Notes under the pieces: model-generated | What the model saw: the letters and a program-made list of their open reading frames with translations, nothing else | Database searches by the model: none | What the model was told of the DNA's origin: nothing | Program-made: the position numbers and the translations under genes | Assembly: GCA_946610715.1 (NCBI GenBank) | Contig: CAMOCO010000004.1 | Location: forward strand, 1-36,581 | DNA: 36,581 bases | Direction: 5' to 3' | Origin: an uncultured Clostridia bacterium | Lineage (GTDB): Bacteria > Bacillota > Clostridia > Lachnospirales > Lachnospiraceae | In this document: positions 1 to 8,070 of the stretch, piece after piece | Layout of the letters: every line of letters starts with the position of its first letter | How positions within the stretch are numbered: position 1 is the stretch's first letter

Positions 1-612
1 TATTATTCCATGAATGATACCCAGCTGGTTCATCATGAATTTTTCACCTTTAACTACCACTGCCCTCTGGGTCTTATAGGTTTTCTTTGCTTTTTCCTTA
101 TAATTCTGCACATAGCTGTCCTCGGAATTAAGGGATGTATCCGCAGCCAGAAAATCAGTAACTTTTCCTTTAAGCTCCGGGTGAGCATTTCTTATATATT
201 GATAGGTTATTTCCTTAAGAAATGTGAGGGCCCCGTTTCCATCCGTTACCGCGTGAAAGACCTCCAGATTTATCCTGTTTTTATAATATGTAAGTCTGAA
301 AAGGTGATTACGGTTATTATCCGGATCTATATACATACATGGATAAGTATGTTCCATTTCAACCTTGGGGAAGGGATTGGGATTTGCCTCAAGATAATAC
401 CAGAAAATCCCCTTCTTCAGACAAAACTGAAACATATCAAAATAAGGCAGCACCTGTTCCAGTGCTTTCTGCAGGAGATTTTCATGAATATTCTCCTTTA
501 AAAGCACGGAAACTCTGTAGACATTACTAAGCCCCTGCCTTGCAATTACCGGGAACAGATTACCCGTATTATCCAGTTTATCCCATTTTAAATGTTTTCT
601 ACGTCCTGCCAT
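1..612 (-). CDS. Condensation-fold (alcohol acetyltransferase-like) protein, 5' part
   Basis: The first 204 codons of a minus-strand gene are visible and run off the left edge without a stop. The protein starts MAGRRKHLKW and has F-HAVTDG-NG at residues 119-127. That is the HxxxDG active-site motif of the chloramphenicol acetyltransferase / NRPS condensation / alcohol acetyltransferase fold, where the His deprotonates the acceptor. The ATG at 612 is preceded by a modest GGCGG; a nearby ATG at 620 is out of frame. A relative of alcohol acetyltransferases is inferred, but the acyl donor and acceptor are unknown, and the second half, with the DFGW-type motif, is outside the window. A stable hairpin lies 27 bases upstream, between this gene and the GH5 gene transcribed in the same direction. 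Confidence 0.72.
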   Translation of the reverse strand, partial: MAGRRKHLKWDKLDNTGNLFPVIARQGLSNVYRVSVLLKENIHENLLQKALEQVLPYFDMFQFCLKKGIFWYYLEANPNPFPKVEMEHTYPCMYIDPDNNRNHLFRLTYYKNRINLEVFHAVTDGNGALTFLKEITYQYIRNAHPELKGKVTDFLAADTSLNSEDSYVQNYKEKAKKTYKTQRAVVVKGEKFMMNQLGIIHGII

Positions 613-638
613 ATTATCATCCGCCACTACGTAATATT

Positions 639-670
639 GGGGATTACGGCACACCCCGGCCGTAATCCCC
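639..670 (-). terminator. Perfect 11-bp hairpin between GH5 and acyltransferase genes
   Basis: Arms 639-649 and 660-670 (GGGGATTACGG / CCGTAATCCCC) pair perfectly around a 10-base loop. It sits between the GH5 stop and the start of the next minus-strand gene. The downstream minus strand reads CAATATTACG, with no uridine run, so this may be a weak terminator or an mRNA-processing or stability hairpin. Confidence 0.5.
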
Positions 671-690
671 CAAATAATGCATAAAACCGA

Positions 691-1719
691 TTAAAGATAC
701 TTTATAATTTTATCAAGAACACCCTTCATATGTTCATCAACCAATCCGAAATCCATTTCCCTGAAGCTCCATGCCGCTCTTCCGATTCCGTATTTTTCAA
801 ATATCTCATTAATATATTGATACCATATTAAAGTATCCTCCGGGGAAGCAAGATTTATAACTCCGTATTCTCCGCAATAAAGAGGAACATTCCTTTCCTC
901 TGCCACATCTATAGCTTCTTTAAACTGAAGTTCAAAATACTCCGCACTCATTTTAGCTTCGGGATCAAGTCCGTCAAACCCCAGTGCAACATGGGACATT
1001 TCCTTCTCGGAAGCTTTTTTCATCTCATCATAAGTGGCATCTATTGAAATCCTGAACTCGGGTCTCATGCCCTGAACCCAGTAAGCTCCCTGATGCGTAA
1101 AGATAAGCGGCTCATAGCAATGAAAATTATAAATTATATTTTCATCATAAGGATCTCTCAGATCCTTAACCGCTTCTACGGAATTATTCCAGTATCCCCC
1201 TACCAGAATTTTCACATCCGGTGCTATGGCACGTATTCTTTCTATACATTTATAGGAGATATCATTCCACTTCTCTGAATATTCTTTATCCGTAACCTCA
1301 TTAAGCAGTTCAAAAGCCACTCTTTCGCCTATGTTACCGTATTTTTCGGCAAATTTTTCCCATAATCTATAGAATCTTTCCTGATAATCATTATTATCGA
1401 AAAAGCCTTCTTCCTTTTCTCCGTCATCGAAGGAATATCCGAAGGTCTTATGAAGATCCAAGATCATGTTAAGACCGTATTTTTCGCACCACTGCACGGC
1501 ATTGTCGATATAGCCGAAACCGGATTCCTTATAGGTGCCGTCAGTCTCTTCAACCAGATTATAATCAACCGGAACTCTGACATGATCAAGACCCCATTCA
1601 CTGATGGTTTTTATATCCTCTTCTTTTATAAAATTATCATATCTTTCCTTTGTATGATCACACTGTGACAGCCATCCCCCAAGATTTATCCCATGCTTAT
1701 ACCCTTTCCATTCTTTCAT
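691..1719 (-). CDS. Cytoplasmic GH5-family glycoside hydrolase
   Basis: A 342-residue TIM-barrel glycosidase of clan GH-A, family 5 type. Visible signatures are GINLGGWLSQ at 10-19, HVRVPVDYN at 46-54, LDLHKTFGY at 87-95, FELLNE with acid/base Glu141, NFHCYEP near 198-204, and YCGEYGV with nucleophile Glu284. Spacing and length fit a single-domain GH5 retaining beta-glycosidase acting on beta-1,4- or beta-1,3-glucan oligomers. There is no signal peptide, so it should work in the cytoplasm on imported oligosaccharides, in keeping with the cellobiose phosphorylase further right. The start has a good AAGGAGA site. It follows pyrI by only 24 bases, which suggests cotranscription with pyrBI. Exact subfamily and substrate cannot be assigned by eye. 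Confidence 0.88.
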   Translation of the reverse strand: MKEWKGYKHGINLGGWLSQCDHTKERYDNFIKEEDIKTISEWGLDHVRVPVDYNLVEETDGTYKESGFGYIDNAVQWCEKYGLNMILDLHKTFGYSFDDGEKEEGFFDNNDYQERFYRLWEKFAEKYGNIGERVAFELLNEVTDKEYSEKWNDISYKCIERIRAIAPDVKILVGGYWNNSVEAVKDLRDPYDENIIYNFHCYEPLIFTHQGAYWVQGMRPEFRISIDATYDEMKKASEKEMSHVALGFDGLDPEAKMSAEYFELQFKEAIDVAEERNVPLYCGEYGVINLASPEDTLIWYQYINEIFEKYGIGRAAWSFREMDFGLVDEHMKGVLDKIIKYL

Positions 1720-1743
1720 TGCATCTCTCCTTAAATCTAAATC

Positions 1744-2160
1744 TTACTTATCCGCTTCGCAATAAATGCATCTGTAGATTCTTCTTTCAGAATCCGTCAG
1801 CTTGAATATATGATCGATTCCGGGCTCAATAGCGGTGATACATCTGGGATTCTTGCATTTTTTAATATTAACAAGCCTCTCCGGAAGATCAACTCTCTTT
1901 TTCTCAATTGTAACCCCGTCCTTTATTATGCTGACTGTAACTGTGGGATCTATATATCCGATAACATCCAGATTTATATCATATTCATCTTTATCAATCT
2001 TGATGATATCCTTTTTGCCCATTTTCTCGGACTTAACATTCTGTATCAGCGCAACGCTGCAGTCCAGCTTGTCCAGCCCCAGGTCATAATATATTTTCAT
2101 GGCATTTCCCGCTGTAATATGATCCAGTACTATGCCGTTTTGAATACTGTCAATTTTCAT
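1744..2160 (-). CDS. pyrI: Aspartate carbamoyltransferase regulatory chain
   Basis: PyrI is the allosteric subunit of class B aspartate transcarbamylase, binding CTP/ATP and bridging the catalytic trimers. The 138-residue protein has the nucleotide-binding N-terminal part (NGIVLDHITAGNAMKI at 8-23) and a C-terminal zinc domain with four cysteines, C102, C107, C131 and C134, in CKNPRC and CIYC. It is slightly shorter than the E. coli chain (about 153). It lies 43 bases downstream of pyrB on the same strand, the usual pyrBI arrangement, so CTP feedback on the first committed step of UMP synthesis is expected. Confidence 0.95.
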   Translation of the reverse strand: MKIDSIQNGIVLDHITAGNAMKIYYDLGLDKLDCSVALIQNVKSEKMGKKDIIKIDKDEYDINLDVIGYIDPTVTVSIIKDGVTIEKKRVDLPERLVNIKKCKNPRCITAIEPGIDHIFKLTDSERRIYRCIYCEADK

Positions 2161-2203
2161 AATCCGAACCCCTTCCTTATTTTACTAAAAACACAGCAGC
2201 CTG

Positions 2204-3121
2204 TCACTCCGAAATCCCCAGCAGTGTAAGTATAAGCGCCATTCTGACATATTTTCCGTTCATAACCTGTCTGAAATATGCGGCTCTCGGATCTTTATCG
2301 ACCGCTGTGGCAATTTCATTTACTCTCGGAAGCGGATGAAGTATTCTCATATCCTCTTTTGCCAGCTTCATTTTCGCCTTATCGAGTATATATGTATCTT
2401 TAAGTCTTACATAATCAGCTTCATTAAAGAATCTCTCCCTTTGTACTCTTGTCATATAAAGTACATCCAGTTTTCCGATATTTTCTTCCAGCGACTCCAC
2501 TTCTTCGTACATAAGACCCGCAGGCTTTATAACCTCGGTAATAATATACTCCGGGACCTTAAGTTCCTTGGGTGAGATGAGGACGAATTTTACATTTTTA
2601 TATCTTGATAATGCTTTGATGAGACTGTGTACCGTACGTCCGAATTTAAGGTCACCGCAAAGTCCTATGGTAAAATCATCCAGATGTCCTTTTTCTTCTA
2701 TTATGGTAAGAAGGTCTGTAAGTGTCTGAGTGGGATGATTATGACCACCATCGCCGGCATTTATAACAGGCACCGGTGAATACATGGAAGCCAGTTTCGG
2801 CGCACCCTCATTTGGATGACGCATGGCTATTATATCAGCGAAGCAGCCCACTACTCGTACCGTATCCTCAACACTCTCACCCTTTGTTGCCGAAGATGAA
2901 GATGCCTCGGAAAAACCAAGAACATTTCCGCCGAGCTCCATCATAGCCGATTCAAAACTCAGTCTCGTCCTGGTGCTTGGCTCATAGAAAAGTGTTGCCA
3001 ATTTTTTACCATGACACTTATCGCTGTATTTTTCTTTATCTTTAATAATATTCTGTGCAAGGTGAAGAATTCCGTCTATCTCCTCCTTGGTCAGATCCAT
3101 GGGATCTATTAAATGCTGCAT
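2204..3121 (-). CDS. pyrB: Aspartate carbamoyltransferase catalytic chain
   Basis: PyrB condenses carbamoyl phosphate with aspartate to give carbamoyl aspartate. The 305-residue protein carries the carbamoyl phosphate loop STRTR (49-53), SSATKGES near 77-83, HPTQ (129-132) and, near residue 260, [10 protein letters not shown], the HPLP signature typical of ATCase. The start is taken at 3121 because GGGAGG lies 9 bases before that ATG; an in-frame ATG at 3145 would overlap the site. pyrI follows. A terminator-like hairpin separates it from the upstream transcarbamylase-like gene, and I see no PyrR-type leader or UTP-sensing leader peptide in the short 65-base gap. Confidence 0.96.
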   Translation of the reverse strand: MQHLIDPMDLTKEEIDGILHLAQNIIKDKEKYSDKCHGKKLATLFYEPSTRTRLSFESAMMELGGNVLGFSEASSSSATKGESVEDTVRVVGCFADIIAMRHPNEGAPKLASMYSPVPVINAGDGGHNHPTQTLTDLLTIIEEKGHLDDFTIGLCGDLKFGRTVHSLIKALSRYKNVKFVLISPKELKVPEYIITEVIKPAGLMYEEVESLEENIGKLDVLYMTRVQRERFFNEADYVRLKDTYILDKAKMKLAKEDMRILHPLPRVNEIATAVDKDPRAAYFRQVMNGKYVRMALILTLLGISE

Positions 3122-3154
3122 TTTAATTCCTCCCTGTAAAATCAATTATGATAA

Positions 3155-3178
3155 AGCCCCGAGAAATGTCCCAGGGCT
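3155..3178 (-). terminator. Terminator/attenuator-like hairpin upstream of pyrB
   Basis: Minus-strand arms AGCCCTGGGA and TCTCGGGGCT form a 10-bp stem (two G-U pairs) with loop CATT, followed by TTTATCAT. It lies 8 bases after the upstream transcarbamylase stop and 33 bases before the pyrB start. The uridine run is short, so partial readthrough or attenuation is plausible. Confidence 0.6.
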
Positions 3179-3186
3179 GATCATTA

Positions 3187-4122
3187 TCAATAATTATTAA
3201 TAAGTGTATACATAACCGCCTTTTCTGCATGGCGTCTGTTCTCTGCCTCGTCCAGAATAGTTTCAAGATGCTTTTTCTCAACACTCTCGGAAATCTCAAA
3301 ACCGACATGCATAGGCATGTCATGGAATACTATGGCATTGCTGCCTTCCAGAAGCTCATCATTTATCTGATACGGCATCATCTTGGCAAGGGTTTCTTCC
3401 TTCTGCTTCTGATATGCCGGGTTGTTAAAGAATTCCATATCAACCCATGTGTCGGTATACAGAATGTCCATATCCTTCACATATGTCTTCGCTTCTTCCA
3501 TTGACATTGTAGGATCAAGTTCAATATAATATCCGCCGGCCTTTGCTTCCTCATAAAAATCAGGACCGCATGCCGTGTTATTTACAAGCGGTGTAAGACC
3601 GTAAATGGTGCCCATCTTCATCTTGGCAAAGAATTCCACCAAAGAATTAAATACATTATTCTTTGCTCCGATATAGAGAAGCTTCACATTCAGGCTTCCG
3701 AACTTTTCCAGAATCGTAAGTGCATCGGCAAGAATCTGACACGGATGGAATGAACTGTCACATCCGTTGATGAAAGGAACCGTAACATTTTCACCAAACA
3801 GTTCCACTGTTTCATTTTTCACCAGACGGGCCATGATAATGTCAACATTTCTGCAAACATACTTTATTTCGGAAACCGGTTCTCCCAAAACAAAATTGGA
3901 ATCCTCCCACAACTGGTTAAAATAGCTTCCTCCCAGCTCTGTAATACCTGTAGCAAAGGAAAGGAAGGTTCTTGTAGAGGTCTTTTCAAACAAGGAATAA
4001 AGCTTCTTCCCTTTAAGTGATTCAGCATATTTTGCCGGATCCTTCTTCATATCAAGTGCCAGCTCAAGAATCCCCATCAGCTCCTCAGCAGTAAAATTCT
4101 TGAAATTCAGCATATTTTTCAT
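3187..4122 (-). CDS. Divergent transcarbamylase, ornithine carbamoyltransferase-like but with altered substrate motifs
   Basis: A 311-residue member of the aspartate/ornithine carbamoyltransferase superfamily. The carbamoyl phosphate half is clear: STRT at 49-52, VLGEPVSEIK at 78-87, and HPCQILADAL at 126-135, whose HPCQ form is OTCase-like. The amino-acid half is not ornithine-like. The usual SMG loop is replaced by DTWVDME (224-230), and the HCLP motif with the catalytic cysteine by HDMPMH (267-272). A default annotation as argF/argI would therefore be unsafe; another amine acceptor is inferred. The start at 4122 is chosen because CGAGG lies 8 bases upstream and the protein then begins like typical OTCases (MKNMLNFKNF). 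Its own promoter is visible upstream. pyrB follows after a hairpin, so two users of carbamoyl phosphate are adjacent. Confidence 0.85.
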   Translation of the reverse strand: MKNMLNFKNFTAEELMGILELALDMKKDPAKYAESLKGKKLYSLFEKTSTRTFLSFATGITELGGSYFNQLWEDSNFVLGEPVSEIKYVCRNVDIIMARLVKNETVELFGENVTVPFINGCDSSFHPCQILADALTILEKFGSLNVKLLYIGAKNNVFNSLVEFFAKMKMGTIYGLTPLVNNTACGPDFYEEAKAGGYYIELDPTMSMEEAKTYVKDMDILYTDTWVDMEFFNNPAYQKQKEETLAKMMPYQINDELLEGSNAIVFHDMPMHVGFEISESVEKKHLETILDEAENRRHAEKAVMYTLINNY

Positions 4123-4206
4123 ATTCTTATCCTCGCATCTTTTTTCTATTCTCATATCTGAGTATATAAACTCTTCGCTGCTATTCACAGCAGCAACTCT
4201 TCTGCC

Positions 4207-4235
4207 ATTCTAACATACACCTATGGTGAGGGCAA
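4207..4235 (-). promoter_or_regulatory. Promoter for the transcarbamylase-like gene
   Basis: On the minus strand TTGCCC (4235-4230), a 17-base spacer and TAGAAT (4212-4207). The -35 abuts the stop codon of the upstream membrane-protein gene. The inferred leader of about 75 bases contains an 8-bp hairpin (TTGCTGCT / AGCAGCGA, one G-U pair) but no terminator run. Confidence 0.6.
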
Positions 4236-5123
4236 TTATTTTCCAGTCAGGTCTTCCACCTTCGGAAAATCATTTTCCACAAGGGTAATACGTACTTTAT
4301 ATTCCTTTCCGTTCGGATCGGTAAGTATAAATATTCCCGGCTCCTTTTTAAGGAATTCAACATTCAAATCACAATGCTTTCCTGCGTCATCTTCGAATTC
4401 CACAATCTTTCCCTTGAAATATTTCTCGTCCTCTGAAGTGACCGTCCAGTCACTCTGCATCTCAATTCCCAGCTCTGCATTAACATCGATTACTGTTATG
4501 ACATCAACCTCCGGTACTATAAATTTGCTATATCCGCCAAAACCCAAAATAACCGCAAGTGTTATGCAGGTTGCTATGATTCTTGTTTTCTTCTGACCCA
4601 GCACTCCCGCTATGAACAGCGCTATAACTGCTGCACAGTATATAACATTAATAATGTTATTCACCGGATTGGTGCTGAGATTTCTGATGGATGCCACAAT
4701 ATGTATTCCAAGTATTCCCGTTGCAACAGACAGTATAATTGCCGAAAGGATGTTATCCTTCTTAATGAACCAGGCTATAAAAGCTCCCGGAAGGGTAAGG
4801 CAGGTTATGATAAACCAGTATTTGTAATAACCGAAAAGCTGCCACCCCATACTGTTAAATGGAACCTGTACAAGATATACCAGCGGCTGGGAAATCAGAA
4901 AGAATACAAATGTCTTAAGAGCTGCTTCCCAATGCTTTTTACAATTGACAATGATTATTACGGCAGGAAGAAGCCATCTCTCCTCCGTAACAGCTATATT
5001 ATGTAAAAAATTTTTATCGGGAACCAGAAGCGCTATAAGCCCTACATATATTCCCATTATAATGGCAAAGATAATAACCTTTACCCATGTCATATTAATT
5101 CCGCCGAACAGCTTCTTCAGCAT
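4236..5123 (-). CDS. Polytopic membrane protein with C-terminal extracytoplasmic domain, function unknown
   Basis: I do not recognise the family. The 295-residue protein has roughly seven hydrophobic segments between residues 12 and 205, for example VKVIIFAIIMGIYVGLIALL near 14-33. A soluble, acidic tail of about 85 residues follows (VDVITVIDVNAELGIEMQ onward), rich in beta-strand-like patterns and charged residues. No catalytic motif stands out. It starts 32 bases after metK on the same strand and probably shares its transcript. The start at 5123 has GGTGG nearby; an alternative ATG 10 codons in has GGCGG at similar distance, so the first 10 residues are uncertain. Confidence 0.7.
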   Translation of the reverse strand: MLKKLFGGINMTWVKVIIFAIIMGIYVGLIALLVPDKNFLHNIAVTEERWLLPAVIIIVNCKKHWEAALKTFVFFLISQPLVYLVQVPFNSMGWQLFGYYKYWFIITCLTLPGAFIAWFIKKDNILSAIILSVATGILGIHIVASIRNLSTNPVNNIINVIYCAAVIALFIAGVLGQKKTRIIATCITLAVILGFGGYSKFIVPEVDVITVIDVNAELGIEMQSDWTVTSEDEKYFKGKIVEFEDDAGKHCDLNVEFLKKEPGIFILTDPNGKEYKVRITLVENDFPKVEDLTGK

Positions 5124-5155
5124 ATCAGTCCACCATCCTGAATAATTATTATAGT

Positions 5156-6349
5156 TTAAGCATTCTTATATTCTGCCAGTTTTTCAGCCAGATCCGTCTT
5201 CTCCCAGGGAAGATCTATATCAGTTCTTCCAAAATGTCCGTAAGCAGCCGTCTGCTTATATATCGGTCTTCTGAGATCCAGCATTTTTATGATTCCCGCC
5301 GGGCGCAGATCAAAATTCTCTCTTATGATTTCAACCAGCTTTTCATCGGATATAACGCCTGTTCCAAAGGTATCCACATATACGGATGTAGGTCTCGCAA
5401 CACCGATTGCATAGGACAGCTGGACCTCACACTTTTCGGCAAGCCCCGCTGCAACAATATTCTTGGCCACATATCTTGCTGCATAAGCTGCAGATCTGTC
5501 AACCTTTGTAGGATCCTTTCCCGAAAATGCTCCGCCACCGTGACGCGCATATCCGCCGTAGGTATCCACTATTATCTTTCTTCCCGTCAGACCCGAATCA
5601 CCATGTGGTCCTCCGATCACGAAACGTCCTGTAGGATTAATATAAAATTTTGTATTCTCATCAACCATTTCTTCCGGAAGCACTTCATCAAATACATATT
5701 TTTTGATGTCATTATGAATCTGCTCCTGTGTAACCTCTTCACCATGCTGGGTGGAAAGAACCACCGCATCAAGTCTTGCGGGATGTCCCTCCTCATCATA
5801 TTCAACAGTAACCTGTGTCTTTCCGTCAGGTCTGAGATACGGCAGGGTTCCGTTCTTTCTGACTTCTGTAAGCTTTCTCGAAAGTTTATGAGCAAGCGAT
5901 ATCGGGTATGGCATAAGCTCAGGTGTTTCGGTTGTGGCATAACCGAACATCATTCCCTGATCTCCTGCACCTATAGCCTCTATCTCTTCATCACTCATCT
6001 GATTTTCTTTTGCCTCAAGTGCCTTATCAACTCCCATGGCTATATCAGCACTCTGTTCATCTATGGCTACTATAACTCCACAGGTGTCACAGTCAAAACC
6101 GTATTTTGCTCTGTCGTAGCCTATTTCTCTTATAGTATCTCTCACGGTTTTCTGAATATCTACGTATGCACTGGTGGATATTTCTCCCATGATCATAACC
6201 AGGCCTGTCGTGACCGTTGTCTCACAGGCAACACGACTGTTGGGGTCCTGACGAAGCATCTCATCAAGAATCGCATCTGATATCTGGTCGCATATCTTAT
6301 CCGGATGTCCCTCCGTAACTGACTCAGATGTAAATAGTCTTCTTTCCAT
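5156..6349 (-). CDS. metK: S-adenosylmethionine synthetase
   Basis: MetK makes S-adenosylmethionine from ATP and methionine. The 397-residue protein has the expected length and motifs: [13 protein letters not shown] at the N-terminus (ATP-site His), [12 protein letters not shown] in the middle, and GGHGAFSGKD-like [16 protein letters not shown] in the C-terminal half. The start is placed at 6349, where AAGGAGG sits 6 bases upstream; an in-frame start at 6382 would lie inside a terminator hairpin. The hairpin's T-run ends at 6362, touching the ribosome binding site, so no promoter fits between it and the gene. I found no room for a SAM-I riboswitch in the 63-base gap. The downstream partner is an unknown membrane protein. 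Confidence 0.97.
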   Translation of the reverse strand: MERRLFTSESVTEGHPDKICDQISDAILDEMLRQDPNSRVACETTVTTGLVMIMGEISTSAYVDIQKTVRDTIREIGYDRAKYGFDCDTCGVIVAIDEQSADIAMGVDKALEAKENQMSDEEIEAIGAGDQGMMFGYATTETPELMPYPISLAHKLSRKLTEVRKNGTLPYLRPDGKTQVTVEYDEEGHPARLDAVVLSTQHGEEVTQEQIHNDIKKYVFDEVLPEEMVDENTKFYINPTGRFVIGGPHGDSGLTGRKIIVDTYGGYARHGGGAFSGKDPTKVDRSAAYAARYVAKNIVAAGLAEKCEVQLSYAIGVARPTSVYVDTFGTGVISDEKLVEIIRENFDLRPAGIIKMLDLRRPIYKQTAAYGHFGRTDIDLPWEKTDLAEKLAEYKNA

Positions 6350-6361
6350 TTTTTCCTCCTT

Positions 6362-6390
6362 AAAAAATCCGGCTGCCAGCACAGCCGGAT
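6362..6390 (-). terminator. Intrinsic terminator abutting the metK ribosome binding site
   Basis: Minus-strand arms ATCCGGCTG and CAGCCGGAT (9 bp, perfect), loop TGCTGG, then TTTTTT followed immediately by AAGGAGG. It follows the aldose epimerase gene by 22 bases. Formally a strong intrinsic terminator, but its position makes it a candidate attenuator for metK. Confidence 0.85.
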
Positions 6391-6412
6391 CAGATTTTCT
6401 GGTTGCTACACT

Positions 6413-7426
6413 TTATAATTTTTGTATAGAGTAAATATGTTCTTTTATGGTTCTTGCTTCACCCGGAGCAAGCTCTGCATAACCTGATTCCTCATTATGC
6501 ATAGGCAGATTAGGTGCATCTATCATCCAGGTTATGGGTTCGGGACATATAAATCCCTTGTCTCCCTGATAATTCCAGAATATCCAGAACATAAATCCCC
6601 TGTCAACCTCATAACGTATTTCCTTGCGGGATGAAACATCAGATATAATGGCTCCTCTGAACTCTTTTCCATCCACATCAGAAGTTACTACAGGATATAC
6701 ATCATTGTCAATAACATGTTCTACCGGAACCATGGAGCCTGTCTGATACTGCTTATCATGATTATCCAGCGGTACTGTCTCAGTGGTAGGCAGGAACTTT
6801 GGTCCAAGAAGCCACCTTTCTTCTCCGATAGTGGCAAATATTCTGGTATCCAGCGCTTTTCCATCCTCTGTAAACGGAGCATTGATACATGTATGATTAC
6901 AGATACTGTAAGGCAGCTGCCTGTCTGAATTATTGGTTATCGTAACCTCATAATTCATGCCGTCATCATTTAGAACAAAAGTAAAATCCGCAGTGAATTT
7001 TACCGGAAATACAGAAAACAGCGGGTCCTTCTCATCATAGACATATCTTGTTTTCCCTATCGCCTGACTGTTTCTTACTTCAGTACTTACTATATCATGT
7101 TCTCTGTTATGAAGGAAACCGTGGAGAAAATTCCCCTCCGGATCATTTGGTTCAAAACGGTATGTATAATCTGTCGCCTTAAGCACACCATTTCCCAGCC
7201 TGTTCCCATAGAATAGTGTCGGCAGTCCGTAGAGAACCGATTCTTTTTTTAATTCTTCGATTGAAAGCTTTTCATCAAATCTGAAAAACTCTATTCCCAT
7301 CTTTTCATTTCTCATACGAAGCAGATTACTTCCCATAAAAGGCGCGATCATTGCATTATAATCACCCGATTTTAGTAATATCACGTCCTTATCTTTATAT
7401 TTTCCAACTTCTGCAGATACTGACAT
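6413..7426 (-). CDS. Aldose 1-epimerase (mutarotase) family protein
   Basis: A 337-residue galactose-mutarotase-like beta-sandwich protein. Family positions visible are GNRLGNG (Arg76), LHGFLH with His102, the second active-site His in NHTCINAP (His178), and the general base Glu296 in ICPEPITW. Members interconvert alpha and beta anomers of free or phosphorylated sugars. The start has a strong GGGAGGTGAGG site. It lies 41 bases downstream of the HIT gene. Given the divergent cellobiose phosphorylase, a role in anomer supply for glucose is a reasonable inference, but the substrate is unproven; D-hexose-6-phosphate epimerase-like members exist in the same superfamily. Confidence 0.85.
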   Translation of the reverse strand: MSVSAEVGKYKDKDVILLKSGDYNAMIAPFMGSNLLRMRNEKMGIEFFRFDEKLSIEELKKESVLYGLPTLFYGNRLGNGVLKATDYTYRFEPNDPEGNFLHGFLHNREHDIVSTEVRNSQAIGKTRYVYDEKDPLFSVFPVKFTADFTFVLNDDGMNYEVTITNNSDRQLPYSICNHTCINAPFTEDGKALDTRIFATIGEERWLLGPKFLPTTETVPLDNHDKQYQTGSMVPVEHVIDNDVYPVVTSDVDGKEFRGAIISDVSSRKEIRYEVDRGFMFWIFWNYQGDKGFICPEPITWMIDAPNLPMHNEESGYAELAPGEARTIKEHIYSIQKL

Positions 7427-7467
7427 TTACCTCACCTCCCGTAATATGATCCTTTTAACCTTACATA

Positions 7468-7890
7468 TTATAAATCAATTGCTTTTCTTAACTCTTCGGC
7501 AGTAGCTGACTGTTCCTCATCCGTAAAACTTTTATGGCTCCACTCAAGTCCGAGTTTATCATCATCAAATCTCGGAATAATATGAACATGGAGATGGAAT
7601 ACAGTCTGTCCTGCAGCTTCCCCGTTATTCTGGAGAACATTAACTCCGTCACAGCCTGTGACCTTTTTTACTGCTGCTGCTATCTTCTTTGCCAGTGGCA
7701 TAATCTTCGCAGCAACCTCATCATCTGCCTGAAACAGATTGTCAAAATGCTGTTTGGGGATAATAAGAGCATGGCCCCTGTTTGCGGGACTTGCATCCAG
7801 TATAACATTAAATTCTTCATCTTCATATATGCTGTTCGTAGGAAAAACTCCATTTGCCAGCTTACAGAAAATACAATCATCCTTTATCAT
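7468..7890 (-). CDS. HIT-family nucleotide hydrolase (HinT-like)
   Basis: A 140-residue histidine-triad protein with HLHVHIIPR at 99-107, holding the three histidines of the triad, and an N-terminal CIFC (C6, C9), the zinc pair seen in many bacterial HinT proteins. The family hydrolyses purine nucleoside phosphoramidates or AMP-lysyl compounds. The start has GAGGAGG. It is the first gene of an operon with the epimerase, from a promoter divergent to that of cellobiose phosphorylase. Confidence 0.93.
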   Translation of the reverse strand: MIKDDCIFCKLANGVFPTNSIYEDEEFNVILDASPANRGHALIIPKQHFDNLFQADDEVAAKIMPLAKKIAAAVKKVTGCDGVNVLQNNGEAAGQTVFHLHVHIIPRFDDDKLGLEWSHKSFTDEEQSATAEELRKAIDL

Positions 7891-7930
7891 TTTTCATCCT
7901 CCTCAATGTTAAGAAAATGTACTGTAGAAA

Positions 7931-7959
7931 ATTATATCATTTCCACCTGCTAATATCAA
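7931..7959 (-). promoter_or_regulatory. Promoter of the HIT-epimerase operon
   Basis: On the minus strand TTGATA (7959-7954), 17-base spacer, TATAAT (7936-7931). The transcript would start near 7924, 35 bases before the HIT ATG. Confidence 0.75.
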
Positions 7960-7976
7960 AAGTATATTTAATCTCC

Positions 7977-8005
7977 TTGAGTTTTAAGTGTCACTATTAT
8001 ATAAT
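7977..8005 (+). promoter_or_regulatory. Promoter of cellobiose phosphorylase
   Basis: TTGAGT (7977-7982), 17-base spacer, perfect TATAAT (8000-8005). Expected start near 8012, leaving a leader of about 59 bases. The two divergent -35 boxes are 17 bases apart (7960-7976), an A+T-rich stretch that could hold a shared regulator site. Confidence 0.8.
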
Positions 8006-8070
8006 CTAAGGTAGCTGTTTTTTGTAAAAAACGTGTGAACAAAGACTAAAGAAGGGAAGGTATCAAACTT

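Noticed and set aside
5234-6280. Long open frame of 348 codons on plus opposite metK
   Set aside because: It is the antisense shadow of metK, has no ribosome site, and its composition (Cys, Ser, Arg and Ile rich) is not protein-like.
6350-6412. SAM riboswitch upstream of metK
   Set aside because: The gap is 63 bases and is filled by one simple hairpin; none of the SAM-I, SAM-II or SMK elements fits.
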